Assembly (NCBI RefSeq): GCF_003264115.1
Contig: NZ_CP021912.1
Span: 1,223,001-1,287,000, forward strand
DNA from: Erythrobacter sp. KY5
Lineage (GTDB): Bacteria > Pseudomonadota > Alphaproteobacteria > Sphingomonadales > Sphingomonadaceae
Reading direction: 5' to 3'
Length of the DNA stretch: 64,000 nucleotides
The first letter of the stretch is position 1. Every line of letters starts with the position of its first letter. Shown here one piece after another: positions 17,798 through 25,704 of the stretch. The notes under the pieces were generated by a model, which saw only the letters and a list, made by a program, of their open reading frames with translations, was not told the origin of the DNA and ran no database searches. The translations under genes were made by a program, and so were the position numbers.

Positions 17798-18471
17798 GCG
17801 AGGAAACGGACGATGTGCCCGACGAAATCGAACGCGGGCTTGAGGCGACGTTGTTCGCTTCCGAAGAGCCGCTATCTGTGGATCAACTCGCAGCGCATCT
17901 GGGCGATTGCGACAAGTCGCTGATCCGGGAGAGCCTCAAAGCGCTTCAAGCTCACTACGAAAAGCGCGGCGTTCAGTTGGTAGAGCGCGGCAAACGCTGG
18001 CATTTCGAAACCGCTGCCGACATGGCGCATTTGCTCCGCCGCGAAAAAGAGCAGGTTCGCCGCCTCAGCCGTGCTGCGACCGAAGTGCTCGCGATTATCG
18101 CCTATCACGAGCCGGTAAGCCGGGCGGAGATCGAATCGATCCGCGGGGTTCAGACCAGTGGCGGGACGCTGGATGTCCTCATGGAAGCGGGGTGGATCAA
18201 GCTGGCCGGTCGCCGCGAAGTGCCCGGGCGGCCAGTGATTTACGCGACAACGCCTGAATTCCTCGATCACTTTGGCCTTGCGTCGAGGCGTGACCTGCCC
18301 GGCATTGACGAGCTCAAGGCAGCAGGGCTCCTCGATCCGGTCGACGAAGCTTTCGAGGAAGCGATGGGGGATTCTGGCGAAGAAAGCCCCGATGACGAGA
18401 ATGACGGCGAAAGTTGCAGCGCCGCACAAGATGCCGGCGAAAGCGATGAGGAATGCTCCGCTGCGGGTTGA
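17794..18471 (+). CDS. scpB: Segregation and condensation protein B
   Basis: Winged-helix partner that dimerises and binds ScpA in condensin. The 225 residues contain two winged-helix domains (about 8-90 and 93-175) with LEATLFASEEPLSVDQLA and ILAIIAYHEPVSRAEIE-like motifs. The last 40 residues are an acidic, low-complexity tail rich in Glu, Asp, Ser and Cys, not needed for the fold. It overlaps scpA by four bases; tatA follows after 89 bases. Confidence 0.94.
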   Translation: MSEETDDVPDEIERGLEATLFASEEPLSVDQLAAHLGDCDKSLIRESLKALQAHYEKRGVQLVERGKRWHFETAADMAHLLRREKEQVRRLSRAATEVLAIIAYHEPVSRAEIESIRGVQTSGGTLDVLMEAGWIKLAGRREVPGRPVIYATTPEFLDHFGLASRRDLPGIDELKAAGLLDPVDEAFEEAMGDSGEESPDDENDGESCSAAQDAGESDEECSAAG

Positions 18472-18560
18472 CCACGTTTGCTGACTGGCGCAGCGCGGGC
18501 TTCATCCCTATATTGGTCGAGAAAAACCCCCTCTAACGAGGCAATCAAGAGAGAATTCGC

Positions 18561-18800
18561 ATGGGCGGTATTGGAATCTGGCAAATCCTCATCGTGGCGC
18601 TCGTCGTCCTCGTCCTGTTCGGACGCGGCCGGATCTCTGAGATGATGGGCGATTTCGGCAAAGGGATATCGAGTTTCAAGAAGGGCATGAGCGAGGAGGA
18701 GAGCGCCAGTTCGACACCCAATGCTCAGATCGAAGCGCCTGCCAAGGACGTGACCCCCGCCGATACCAAGACGAGCGAGAAGACTGACTCGGCAAGCTGA
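18561..18800 (+). CDS. tatA: Sec-independent protein translocase TatA
   Basis: Forms the pore-like oligomer of twin-arginine export. The 79 residues have one N-terminal helix (GGIGIWQILIVALVVLVLFG), the FG hinge, then the amphipathic helix ISEMMGDFGKGISSFKKGM and a short polar tail. The start has an AAGAGAGAA purine run upstream. It is first of tatABC. Confidence 0.95.
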   Translation: MGGIGIWQILIVALVVLVLFGRGRISEMMGDFGKGISSFKKGMSEEESASSTPNAQIEAPAKDVTPADTKTSEKTDSAS

Positions 18801-18843
18801 GTTCCCGACGCTCTCACGCCGCACGGAGCGGTAAAGGCTATCC

Positions 18844-19245
18844 ATGTTCGACATCGGCGCCGCTGAATTACTGGTGATCATTATCGTCGCGGTCCTCGTG
18901 ATCGGGCCGAAGGACATGCCGCACGCCATGCGCACAGCTGGCCGCTGGATCGGAAAGGTGCGCAAGGTGTCCACTCACTTTCGAACAGGCATCGACGCGA
19001 TGGTCCGCGAAGCCGAGCTTGAGGACATGGAGAAAAAGTGGAAGGCGCAAAACGAGGCGATCATGAAGCGGTCCGCCGCCAGCGCCGAATCTGCCAATGG
19101 TGAGCCAGTGATGACCGGGCCGCCGCCTGCGACTGAAACTCCTCAGTCCGTCTCAGCCGAAAGCGCTGCGCCAAAAGCAGCAAGCGATGCTGTCGAAGAC
19201 GTCCAGCCTGAACCTGCGCCTGGCGCGGCAAAGCCGAAGGACTAG
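18844..19245 (+). CDS. tatB: Sec-independent protein translocase TatB
   Basis: Substrate-receptor component of the Tat system with TatC. The 133 residues start MFDIGAAELLVIIIVAVLV. The conserved Glu in the membrane helix and the GPKDMP hinge match TatB. An amphipathic helix (MRTAGRWIGKVRKVSTHFRT) and a disordered Pro/Ala/Glu-rich tail follow. It lies 43 bases after tatA and 9 bases before tatC. Confidence 0.94.
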   Translation: MFDIGAAELLVIIIVAVLVIGPKDMPHAMRTAGRWIGKVRKVSTHFRTGIDAMVREAELEDMEKKWKAQNEAIMKRSAASAESANGEPVMTGPPPATETPQSVSAESAAPKAASDAVEDVQPEPAPGAAKPKD

Positions 19246-19254
19246 CGCAGCGCG

Positions 19255-20103
19255 ATGGCATTCGAGATCAAGGATATCGACGAGACACGCGCTCCCCTGC
19301 TCGATCATCTGATTGAGCTTCGCACCCGGCTCGTGCGCTCGGTATTCGCGCTGTTGATTGGCTTTGGGATCTGTTTCTATTTTGCAGACCCGATCCTGGG
19401 TTATCTGGTGCAGCCTTTGAAGGAGGCGTTTCCCGAAGGTGAGGGGCAGCTGATTTTCACCAAGCTGCCGGAAATCTTCTTCGTCGAGCTCAAGGTCGGT
19501 CTGTTTGCAGGCTTCATGGTCAGTTTCCCGATCATTGCCAATCAGCTTTGGGCTTTTGTTGCCCCTGGCCTTTACGCGAATGAGAAAAAGGCTTTCCTGC
19601 CTTTCCTTGTCGCGACCCCGGTCTTGTTCATCGGAGGGGCGGCGCTTGCCTATTACGTGGTGATGCCCACTGCTTTCCGGTTCTTCCTGGGTTTCGGTGG
19701 CGAAGCCGGCGGACTGTCGATCCAGGCTCTACCTACGGCTGGCGACTATCTCAGCCTCGTCATGCAGTTTATTCTGGCATTCGGGATAACGTTCCTGCTT
19801 CCCGTGCTGCTGATGCTGCTTCACCGCGCTGGTATCGTCACGCGTGCCCAGCTTGCCGGAGCTCGCCGCTATGTGATTGTCGGCGTGGTGGCGCTTGCTG
19901 CCATCGTCACACCGCCCGATCCGGGTAGCCAGGTGATCCTCGCAGTGCCGTTGCTGGTGCTGTTCGAGGGATCGCTGTTGCTCATGCGTGTGCAGGAGCG
20001 GACGATGAAGCGGGCTGCCAAGAACTCCGATACTGCGAAGCCGGAAAAAGGTGAGCCGGGCAACATTGCAAGCGGTGACGATTCAAGCGTCACGGCGGAC
20101 TAG
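19255..20103 (+). CDS. tatC: Sec-independent protein translocase TatC
   Basis: Six-helix core receptor for twin-arginine signal peptides. The 282 residues begin with the conserved LLDHLIELRTRLVRS. The FTKLPEIFFVELKVGLFAG and APGLYANEKKAFLPF motifs match the family. The C-terminal 30 residues are a polar tail beyond the last helix. It ends the tat operon and is followed by a hairpin shared with the convergent gene at 20206. Confidence 0.96.
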   Translation: MAFEIKDIDETRAPLLDHLIELRTRLVRSVFALLIGFGICFYFADPILGYLVQPLKEAFPEGEGQLIFTKLPEIFFVELKVGLFAGFMVSFPIIANQLWAFVAPGLYANEKKAFLPFLVATPVLFIGGAALAYYVVMPTAFRFFLGFGGEAGGLSIQALPTAGDYLSLVMQFILAFGITFLLPVLLMLLHRAGIVTRAQLAGARRYVIVGVVALAAIVTPPDPGSQVILAVPLLVLFEGSLLLMRVQERTMKRAAKNSDTAKPEKGEPGNIASGDDSSVTAD

Positions 20104-20137
20104 CAACGCTCCAGACCCGTATACCCGGATAAAAGAA

Positions 20138-20169
20138 CACGCGCCGCCCTCTTGCGAGGGCAGCGCGTG
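20138..20169 (-). terminator. Hairpin terminator between tatC and the small secreted protein gene
   Basis: CACGCGC (20138-20144) pairs with GCGCGTG (20163-20169), and CCCTC (20147-20151) with GAGGG (20156-20160). There is a 2x2 internal mismatch and a TTGC loop. On the minus strand the stem is followed by TTCTTTTAT, so it works best as terminator for the gene ending at 20206. It may also stop tatC read-through. Confidence 0.7.
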
Positions 20170-20205
20170 CCGGGACTCAAGACCAAGTCAGAACGTTACA
20201 CGTAG

Positions 20206-20427
20206 TCAGGGGCTGACGGGATCGTCGTTGTCATCGCTCGCAGCGACAACAACGCCAACCAGTGCCGCTGCGCCGAGCAGGCCGAGCAGCAGGGTGGAGG
20301 CGCCGGCGGCAACTTCACTTTCGCCTTCGACAGGCGCGCTTGCGCGTTCGAATGCGACCTGTGCAATGGCTGGGGATGCCGCGAGCGACGCGGCAGCGGC
20401 GGCAAGGGCGAGAGTACGGAACTTCAT
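20206..20427 (-). CDS. Small secreted or membrane-anchored protein of unknown function
   Basis: Start ATG 20427 has an AAGGAG site 8 bases upstream, giving 73 residues; the longer open frame to 20478 is unlikely. A clean signal peptide (MKFRTLALAAAAASLAASPAIA) is cut near AIAQ. It is followed by a short acidic segment, a hydrophobic helix (STLLLGLLGAAALVGVVVAA) and an Asp-rich end, SDDNDDPVSP. I recognise no domain. It has its own terminator and probably its own promoter in the 170-220 bases upstream. Confidence 0.78.
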   Translation of the reverse strand: MKFRTLALAAAAASLAASPAIAQVAFERASAPVEGESEVAAGASTLLLGLLGAAALVGVVVAASDDNDDPVSP

Positions 20428-20561
20428 AAGGCAGTCTCCTTTGCGCATTGGCACCAAGCTCTTGCACTGGCTGAGCAATCTCCCGTGCCGGAGCGGGTCG
20501 TGTTACGTCCGCGACGCGACTGGCAGGACCAGCCGGGTTGCACAAACGCGCATGACCCGCG

Positions 20562-20583
20562 CCACTTCCTTCGAGGAAAGTGG
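20562..20583. other. Stem-loop upstream of the small secreted protein gene
   Basis: CCACTTCCT (20562-20570) pairs with AGGAAAGTGG (20574-20583) with one bulged base and a TCG loop. It lies in the gap between the amidohydrolase gene and the small gene, upstream of the latter. Its role is unknown; it could be an operator or an RNA stem. Confidence 0.35.
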
Positions 20584-20619
20584 TGACTAGATTATGAAAT
20601 AAGCTCGAAAAATCAATGG

Positions 20620-20639
20620 ACTACGTGTCAGTACGTAGT
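20620..20639 (-). terminator. Possible terminator after the amidohydrolase gene
   Basis: ACTACGT (20620-20626) and ACGTAGT (20633-20639) form a perfect 7-bp stem with a 6-base loop, 10 bases beyond the amidohydrolase stop. On the minus strand CCATTGATTTTTCG follows, so a U-rich tract lies a few bases after the stem. Weak to moderate. Confidence 0.45.
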
Positions 20640-20648
20640 GCGTAATGG

Positions 20649-22292
20649 TCAGCGCGAGTGCACGCGCTTGCCTGCAAGATAGACTTCACGCACTTCGGTC
20701 TCGCGAATCTCGCCAGGCGATGCGAGCATCGGATCGCGGTCGACAAAGATGAAATCCGCGCGTTCGCCAACCACCAGTCGCCCGAACCTGCCATCAGCAA
20801 AACCTGCATATGCGGCGTCGGAGGTGAAGCCGGCGAGGGCCTGTTCGCGGCTCACCGCTTCCTGCGCGCGCCAGCCGCCGAAGGGCCGGCCATTCTCATC
20901 GGTACGGCTGATCGCCACCGCTATTCCGGCGAAAACATCAGCAGGCTCGACAGGCGCGTCGGACCCGAATGCGAGCCTTCCCCCGACCTCCAGGATGCTG
21001 CGCCACGCATAGGCACCGCCGAGGCGCCCCTCGCCCAAACGCGCTTCGGCCATGAACATGTCGCTGGTCTGGTGAAGCGGCTGCATCGAGGCGATCGTGC
21101 CGTGCTCACCGAAGCGCGCGATGTCGTCCACATCGACGATCTGCGCGTGTTCGATACGCCAGCGGCGGTCGCCCTTGTAGCTCTCGGACAGTTCCTCGAT
21201 CGCAAGCAGCACGTCCGCGTTTGCAGCGTCGCCAATTGCGTGGACGGCGGTCTGGAAGTTGTCGAGCGCAGCGCGGCTCATACGGTTGCGCAACTGGGCG
21301 GGCGAGGTGATGGGAATGCCGCGCGTGGCTGGCTCGTCGGTATACGGCTCTTTCAAGGTCGCACCGCGCGACCCAAGAGCTCCGTCCACATAAAGCTTGA
21401 TGCCGTTGAGCCGCAGCTTGTCTTCGTAAAGCCACGGCGTCGGTCCCGGGCCTCCGATCAGTTCCATCGCTTCGGGTGAATTGGCGTAGGCCATGATCCG
21501 AATTCGCAGATCACCACGATCTGCCGAGCGGCGGAAAGTCATCCAGTCAACAACGGGGGTGCCCATATCGGCGACCGCGGTGATGCCGTTTTCGAGCAAA
21601 CGCTGCTGGGCCATGGCGAAAGCGGCGTCGCGATCTTCGGGTCGCGGCGGCGGTACGAAGCTGTCTACGAGCGAGCTTGCATTGTCGATGAAGACGCCGG
21701 TCGGATTGCCATCAGCGTCGCGAATGATCCGCCCGCCGTCAGGGTCTTGCGCTTCGGCGGTGATGCCAGCGCGTTCCATTGCGAGGCTATTGGCCCAGTT
21801 CGCGTGATTGTCTGCACGTTCCAGCCATACAGGGCGGTCGGAGATTATCGCGTCAAGTTCCGCAGCGGTTGGAAATCGGCCAAGGCCCCATTTTTCCTGG
21901 TTCCAGCCGCGCCCGAGGATCCACGGGCGTCCCGGATTGTCTTCAGCAAACTCGGCAACCCTGGCGAGCGCTTCTTCAAGGCTGTTCGTGTCTGACAGGT
22001 CGAGGGTCAGCGCGGCAAAACCGATATCCATCACGTGGACATGAGCATCGATCAGGCCCGGCAGCATTACCTGACCCTCGCCGTCCATCGCAAATTCGAT
22101 GCCTTCCGGGCGTTCGTCACCGCGTTCAAGGACGTGGGTGATGACTCCATCGTCGTCAAATGCGAGGCCGGTAAAGCGCTTGACCTCGCCTTCTTCGTCG
22201 ATTGTCACACCATCAACATTGTAGATCAGCGTGTCGGCAAATGCGGGTGCTGCGACCAGGGCAACGCCGGCTGCGAGAAGCGTGCGGATCAT
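20649..22292 (-). CDS. Exported amidohydrolase family 3 (YtcJ-like)
   Basis: Metal-dependent hydrolase of the YtcJ/amidohydrolase-3 group, about 547 residues from ATG 22292. ATG 22304 is an alternative overlapping the upstream stop. The signal peptide reads MIRTLLAAGVALVAAPAFA, so it is exported. The metal-site HxH appears in LIDAHVHVMD. Later motifs are GIKLYVDGALGSRGA, HAIGDAAN and RIEHAQI, with the final Asp in AFGSDAPVEP. The substrate is unknown. The open frame upstream of 22304 is a shadow of the preceding gene. It probably forms an operon with the dehydrogenase. Confidence 0.9.
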   Translation of the reverse strand: MIRTLLAAGVALVAAPAFADTLIYNVDGVTIDEEGEVKRFTGLAFDDDGVITHVLERGDERPEGIEFAMDGEGQVMLPGLIDAHVHVMDIGFAALTLDLSDTNSLEEALARVAEFAEDNPGRPWILGRGWNQEKWGLGRFPTAAELDAIISDRPVWLERADNHANWANSLAMERAGITAEAQDPDGGRIIRDADGNPTGVFIDNASSLVDSFVPPPRPEDRDAAFAMAQQRLLENGITAVADMGTPVVDWMTFRRSADRGDLRIRIMAYANSPEAMELIGGPGPTPWLYEDKLRLNGIKLYVDGALGSRGATLKEPYTDEPATRGIPITSPAQLRNRMSRAALDNFQTAVHAIGDAANADVLLAIEELSESYKGDRRWRIEHAQIVDVDDIARFGEHGTIASMQPLHQTSDMFMAEARLGEGRLGGAYAWRSILEVGGRLAFGSDAPVEPADVFAGIAVAISRTDENGRPFGGWRAQEAVSREQALAGFTSDAAYAGFADGRFGRLVVGERADFIFVDRDPMLASPGEIRETEVREVYLAGKRVHSR

Positions 22293-22300
22293 GGATACTC

Positions 22301-23206
22301 TCATTTCGTATCGGAAGATTTGGGATAGCGAGTGACCAGAGCGCTGGTGTCGAGCCGATTGCCACCGGCGGCTTGCACTTCGGAATAGAATTGATCGACG
22401 AGCGTCGTGACCGGCAGGTCGAATTCGTGCTTTGCCGCTTCTTCGAGCGCAATCGCCAGATCCTTGCGCATCCAGTCGATGGCGAAACCGAAATCGAATT
22501 CGTCCTTGACCATGGTCGGCCACCGGTTTTCCATCTGCCAGCTTTGCGCTGCCCCGCCGCTGATGGCTTCGAGCACTTTGCCGGTATCAACGCCGGTCGC
22601 CTGCGCCAGCCGGACGCCTTCGGAAAGGCCTGCGAGAACGCCAGCAATACATACTTGGTTGATAGCTTTCGCAGTCTGGCCCGCACCAGCCCCGCCAATA
22701 TGCACGATGCGCGCGGCATAAGCCTGCATGACAGGCTCTGCCAAAGCCATCGCCTCGTCAGAGCCGCCGCACATGATCGAGAGTTTGCCGTTCTCCGCCC
22801 CCGCTTGTCCGCCCGAGACAGGCGCATCGACGGCATGAAGACCCATCCGGTCACACTCATCCGCGATGCGACGAGCCAGACCCGGCGAGACGGTCGTGTG
22901 ATCGACAAAGGTTGCCCCGCGCTTCATCGCCGCGAGCACACCGCTTGCGCCGAACAACACCGATGCGACATCGTCGTCGTTGCCCAGACATGCGAGGACC
23001 ACGTCCTTGTCTTTCACCGCGGTGGCTGCGTCGCTTTCGACGGGGGCATGCAAGCCTTCGTCACCCAGGCGATCGCTCCATTCCTCCGCTTTAGCAAAAC
23101 CGCGATTGTAGCCGGTTGCCTCGTGGCCAGCGCGGACGAGATGGCCCCACATAGGGCCACCCATCACGCCGAGTCCGAGAAATGCGATCCTCTTGGAAGC
23201 AGTCAT
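22301..23206 (-). CDS. NAD(P)-dependent beta-hydroxyacid dehydrogenase (3-hydroxyisobutyrate dehydrogenase-like)
   Basis: Beta-hydroxyacid dehydrogenase family enzyme, 301 residues from ATG 23206. The Rossmann motif is AFLGLGVMGGPM. The substrate-binding DAPVSGGQAGAENG signature is clear, and the catalytic lysine is in AGQTAKAINQ. It could act on 3-hydroxyisobutyrate, tartronate semialdehyde or a related acid; sequence alone does not decide. It diverges from ilvA across a 147-base region full of GAATTGC half-sites. Confidence 0.9.
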   Translation of the reverse strand: MTASKRIAFLGLGVMGGPMWGHLVRAGHEATGYNRGFAKAEEWSDRLGDEGLHAPVESDAATAVKDKDVVLACLGNDDDVASVLFGASGVLAAMKRGATFVDHTTVSPGLARRIADECDRMGLHAVDAPVSGGQAGAENGKLSIMCGGSDEAMALAEPVMQAYAARIVHIGGAGAGQTAKAINQVCIAGVLAGLSEGVRLAQATGVDTGKVLEAISGGAAQSWQMENRWPTMVKDEFDFGFAIDWMRKDLAIALEEAAKHEFDLPVTTLVDQFYSEVQAAGGNRLDTSALVTRYPKSSDTK

Positions 23207-23262
23207 GTGCGCGTGCCTAATCGCAATCCTGCCCAATGCCAATCCGTTAGCGCGGCAAAGCG

Positions 23263-23316
23263 GAATTGCTGTGGGATCCAAGCAATTCTTGTCGGCAAAC
23301 CTGCCAATTCGAATTG
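23263..23316. promoter_or_regulatory. Array of GAATTGC half-sites between divergent ilvA and dehydrogenase genes
   Basis: GAATTGC (23263-23269) faces GCAATTC (23282-23288) as a perfect 7-bp inverted repeat. A second, 12-bp perfect palindrome CAATTCGAATTG (23305-23316) follows, flanked by GC and CC. All four half-sites share GAATTG. They sit in the shared promoter region of two divergent genes, 38-91 bases before the ilvA start. A dimeric regulator operator is the natural reading; which protein binds is not known. Confidence 0.5.
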
Positions 23317-23353
23317 CCCTTACGGCAATGTGGGCCTAACCCTGCCGCCCATT

Positions 23354-24607
23354 ATGAACGCACCAGATAAAAGCATCAAAGCCACGGCCACACCGGCCGA
23401 CCTCACTCTCGACGATGTGCGCGCGGCGGCTGCGCGCATTGAAGGTTCGGTAGTGAAGACGCCGATGATGCACTCCATCACGCTTTCGGAAATTACCGGG
23501 GCGGATGTCTGGCTGAAGTTCGAAAACCTGCAATTCACCGCGGCATATAAAGAACGCGGCGCTCTCAATGCGCTGTTGCTACTGACTGACGAACAGCGCG
23601 AGCGCGGTGTGATCGCGGCCTCCGCGGGCAATCATTCGCAGGGGCTTTCCTATCATGGCACCCGGCTCGGCGTTCCTGTCACCATCGTCATGCCCAAGAC
23701 CACGCCGACCGTGAAGGTCATGCAGACCGAAAGCGTGGGTGGCAATGTGGTGCTGCACGGCGAAACTTTCGACGAAGCCTATGGCTATGCGCGCCAGCTC
23801 GAAAAGGAGCGCGGGCTCACTTTCGTTCATCCCTTCGATGATCCCAATGTTGCAGCGGGCGCCGGAACGACCGCGCTAGAGATGCTGGAAATCAAGCAGG
23901 ATTTCGATTGCTTCGTCACCCCCATCGGCGGCGGCGGCCTGATCTCGGGCATGGCGACGGTGGCCAAGGCGATCAATCCCGATATCGAGATTGTTGGCGT
24001 TCAGGCTGGACTGTTTCCAAGCATGTTCGACCGCTTCAAGGGCGAAAGCCACGATTGCGGCGGCGACACGCTGGCGGAAGGGATCGCGGTCAAGAACCCG
24101 GGTGAATTTACCTCGCAGGTGATCAAGGAACGGGTCGACGACATTCTGCTCGTTGACGAACCGAGCCTTGAAAAGGCGGTCTCGCTTCTCCTCCAGATCG
24201 AAAAGACGGTGGTCGAGGGGGCTGGCGCTGCTGGCCTCGCAGCGGTGCTGGAAAATCCTGAGCGCTTTGCCGGAAAGACCGTTGGTCTCGTCCTTTGCGG
24301 CGGGAACATCGACACGCGCCTGCTTGCGAATGTGCTGCTGCGCGATCTTGCACGTCAGGGACGCCTCGCGCGTTTGCGTGTGACCTTGCAGGATCGCCCC
24401 GGCGCGCTCTTCAAGGTCATGCGTCTGTTCGACGAGCACAATGTCAATATCATCGAGATATACCATCAGCGCATCTTCACCACGCTCCCGGCCAAGGGGC
24501 TCATCACCGATATCGAATGCGAGGCGCGCGATGCCAGTCAGGTCGAGAGGCTGGTCTCCTCGCTGCGTGACACGGGGTACCAAGTGCAGGTGGTCGAGCT
24601 GAATTAG
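23354..24607 (+). CDS. ilvA: Threonine ammonia-lyase with ACT domain
   Basis: PLP enzyme converting threonine to 2-oxobutyrate, feeding isoleucine synthesis. Start ATG 23354 gives 417 residues; the long open frame upstream is a shadow. The PLP lysine is in FTAAYKERGALN. The phosphate-binding glycine loop is PIGGGGLISGMA, and the SAGNHSQG motif is present. A single C-terminal ACT domain starts near residue 340 (VTLQDRPGALFKVM), the shorter form found in many alphaproteobacteria. Confidence 0.94.
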   Translation: MNAPDKSIKATATPADLTLDDVRAAAARIEGSVVKTPMMHSITLSEITGADVWLKFENLQFTAAYKERGALNALLLLTDEQRERGVIAASAGNHSQGLSYHGTRLGVPVTIVMPKTTPTVKVMQTESVGGNVVLHGETFDEAYGYARQLEKERGLTFVHPFDDPNVAAGAGTTALEMLEIKQDFDCFVTPIGGGGLISGMATVAKAINPDIEIVGVQAGLFPSMFDRFKGESHDCGGDTLAEGIAVKNPGEFTSQVIKERVDDILLVDEPSLEKAVSLLLQIEKTVVEGAGAAGLAAVLENPERFAGKTVGLVLCGGNIDTRLLANVLLRDLARQGRLARLRVTLQDRPGALFKVMRLFDEHNVNIIEIYHQRIFTTLPAKGLITDIECEARDASQVERLVSSLRDTGYQVQVVELN

Positions 24608-24770
24608 CGGCGTACCAAAGCTGCCCCATTTCGTGACGCAGATCGGAGAACTTGTGAATCATTGCTCCGATCTTGCGCATTTTGATAGTCAGTCTTGTGC
24701 AAAGTAACCCAATTTTCACTCTGATTTGTGGTTAAGGGTCTTTTACCGGCGGGACCGAAAAGGCATAAGA

Positions 24771-24788
24771 ATGTCTTAATAAAGACAT
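24771..24788. promoter_or_regulatory. Palindrome in the ilvA-bpt gap
   Basis: ATGTCTT (24771-24777) and AAGACAT (24782-24788) form perfect 7-bp arms around AATA, 67 bases before the bpt start. The surrounding 247-base gap (24608-24854) is AT-richer than its neighbours and has no credible gene. It could be an operator for bpt and the genes after it. The role is inferred only from position and symmetry. Confidence 0.4.
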
Positions 24789-24854
24789 CGCTGATTCTCC
24801 ATTCGTGCGGGAAATCCCCACGGGTGAACCATCGCAAGAGGACCCGCCAGACCC

Positions 24855-25700
24855 GTGACGGCCCCGATCCGCTTTCCCCGTTTCTTCGTGACGAGCCCCG
24901 CTCCGTGCCCCTATCTTCCGGGACGACAGGAGCGGAAGGTCTTCACTGAATTAAAGGGCGCGCATGCGGATCAGCTGAACGAGGCGCTTGGCCGGATCGG
25001 CTTTCGTCGCAGCCAGACTGTCGCCTATCGCCCCAGCTGCCTCGATTGTCAGGCCTGCGTTTCGGTGCGCGTGGTTGCCGGGGAATTCAGGCCGTCGAGC
25101 ACTCAGAAACGCGATATCAAGCGCAATCGCGACCTGATCGTGACCGAATGCCGCCCTTGGGCGACCGATGAACAGTTCGAGCTCCTGACCAAGTATCTGT
25201 CGGTGCGCCATCCCGATGGCGGAATGTCGACGATGGACGAACTCGATTATGCCGACATGGTCGAACATACGCCTGTCACCAGCACACTGACCGAATATCG
25301 CGAACCCACAGAAAGCGGCGAACCGGGCCGCCTTGTCGGTGCCTGCCTGACCGATCGCCAGGGCGATGGCCTTTCGATGATCTATTCGTTCTACGATCCC
25401 GATCATGAAGGACGCGCCGGGCTCGGCAATTACATCATCCTTGACCATATCAAGCGAGCCGCAAGCACCGGCCTGCCTTATGTATATCTGGGCTACTGGG
25501 TCGATGGCAGCCCGCGCATGCAGTACAAGGTGCGTTATCGCCCGCTCGAACGCCTTACCCGCGAAGGGTGGCAGCGCATGAACAGCGAAGAGCAAAGCCG
25601 TCTGATTGCCGCAGCTACGGCACCGCGCAGCAATAAGGCGGGAACAATTAACGGCCCCCGGGGTAAAGACGGACAACCCGTGAAATTCCCGGCGAGCTGA
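24855..25700 (+). CDS. bpt: Aspartate/glutamate leucyltransferase (bacterial protein transferase)
   Basis: Transfers leucine from Leu-tRNA to N-terminal Asp/Glu of proteins, marking them for ClpS/ClpAP degradation. The 281 residues start with GTG and read [21 protein letters not shown]. The family cysteines appear in PCPYLPG and [15 protein letters not shown]. The GNAT-like core has [11 protein letters not shown] and [15 protein letters not shown]. The length fits. tamA starts 4 bases after the stop with a TTG. Confidence 0.94.
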   Translation: MTAPIRFPRFFVTSPAPCPYLPGRQERKVFTELKGAHADQLNEALGRIGFRRSQTVAYRPSCLDCQACVSVRVVAGEFRPSSTQKRDIKRNRDLIVTECRPWATDEQFELLTKYLSVRHPDGGMSTMDELDYADMVEHTPVTSTLTEYREPTESGEPGRLVGACLTDRQGDGLSMIYSFYDPDHEGRAGLGNYIILDHIKRAASTGLPYVYLGYWVDGSPRMQYKVRYRPLERLTREGWQRMNSEEQSRLIAAATAPRSNKAGTINGPRGKDGQPVKFPAS

Positions 25701-25704
25701 TTTA

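Noticed and set aside
18468..18514. TTGACC and TATATT as a tatA promoter
   Set aside because: The spacing is about 35 bases, far from the 16-18 needed. tatA may be transcribed from upstream.
22202..23353. In-frame extension upstream of ilvA
   Set aside because: It runs antisense over the dehydrogenase gene. The ilvA family N-terminus fits ATG 23354.
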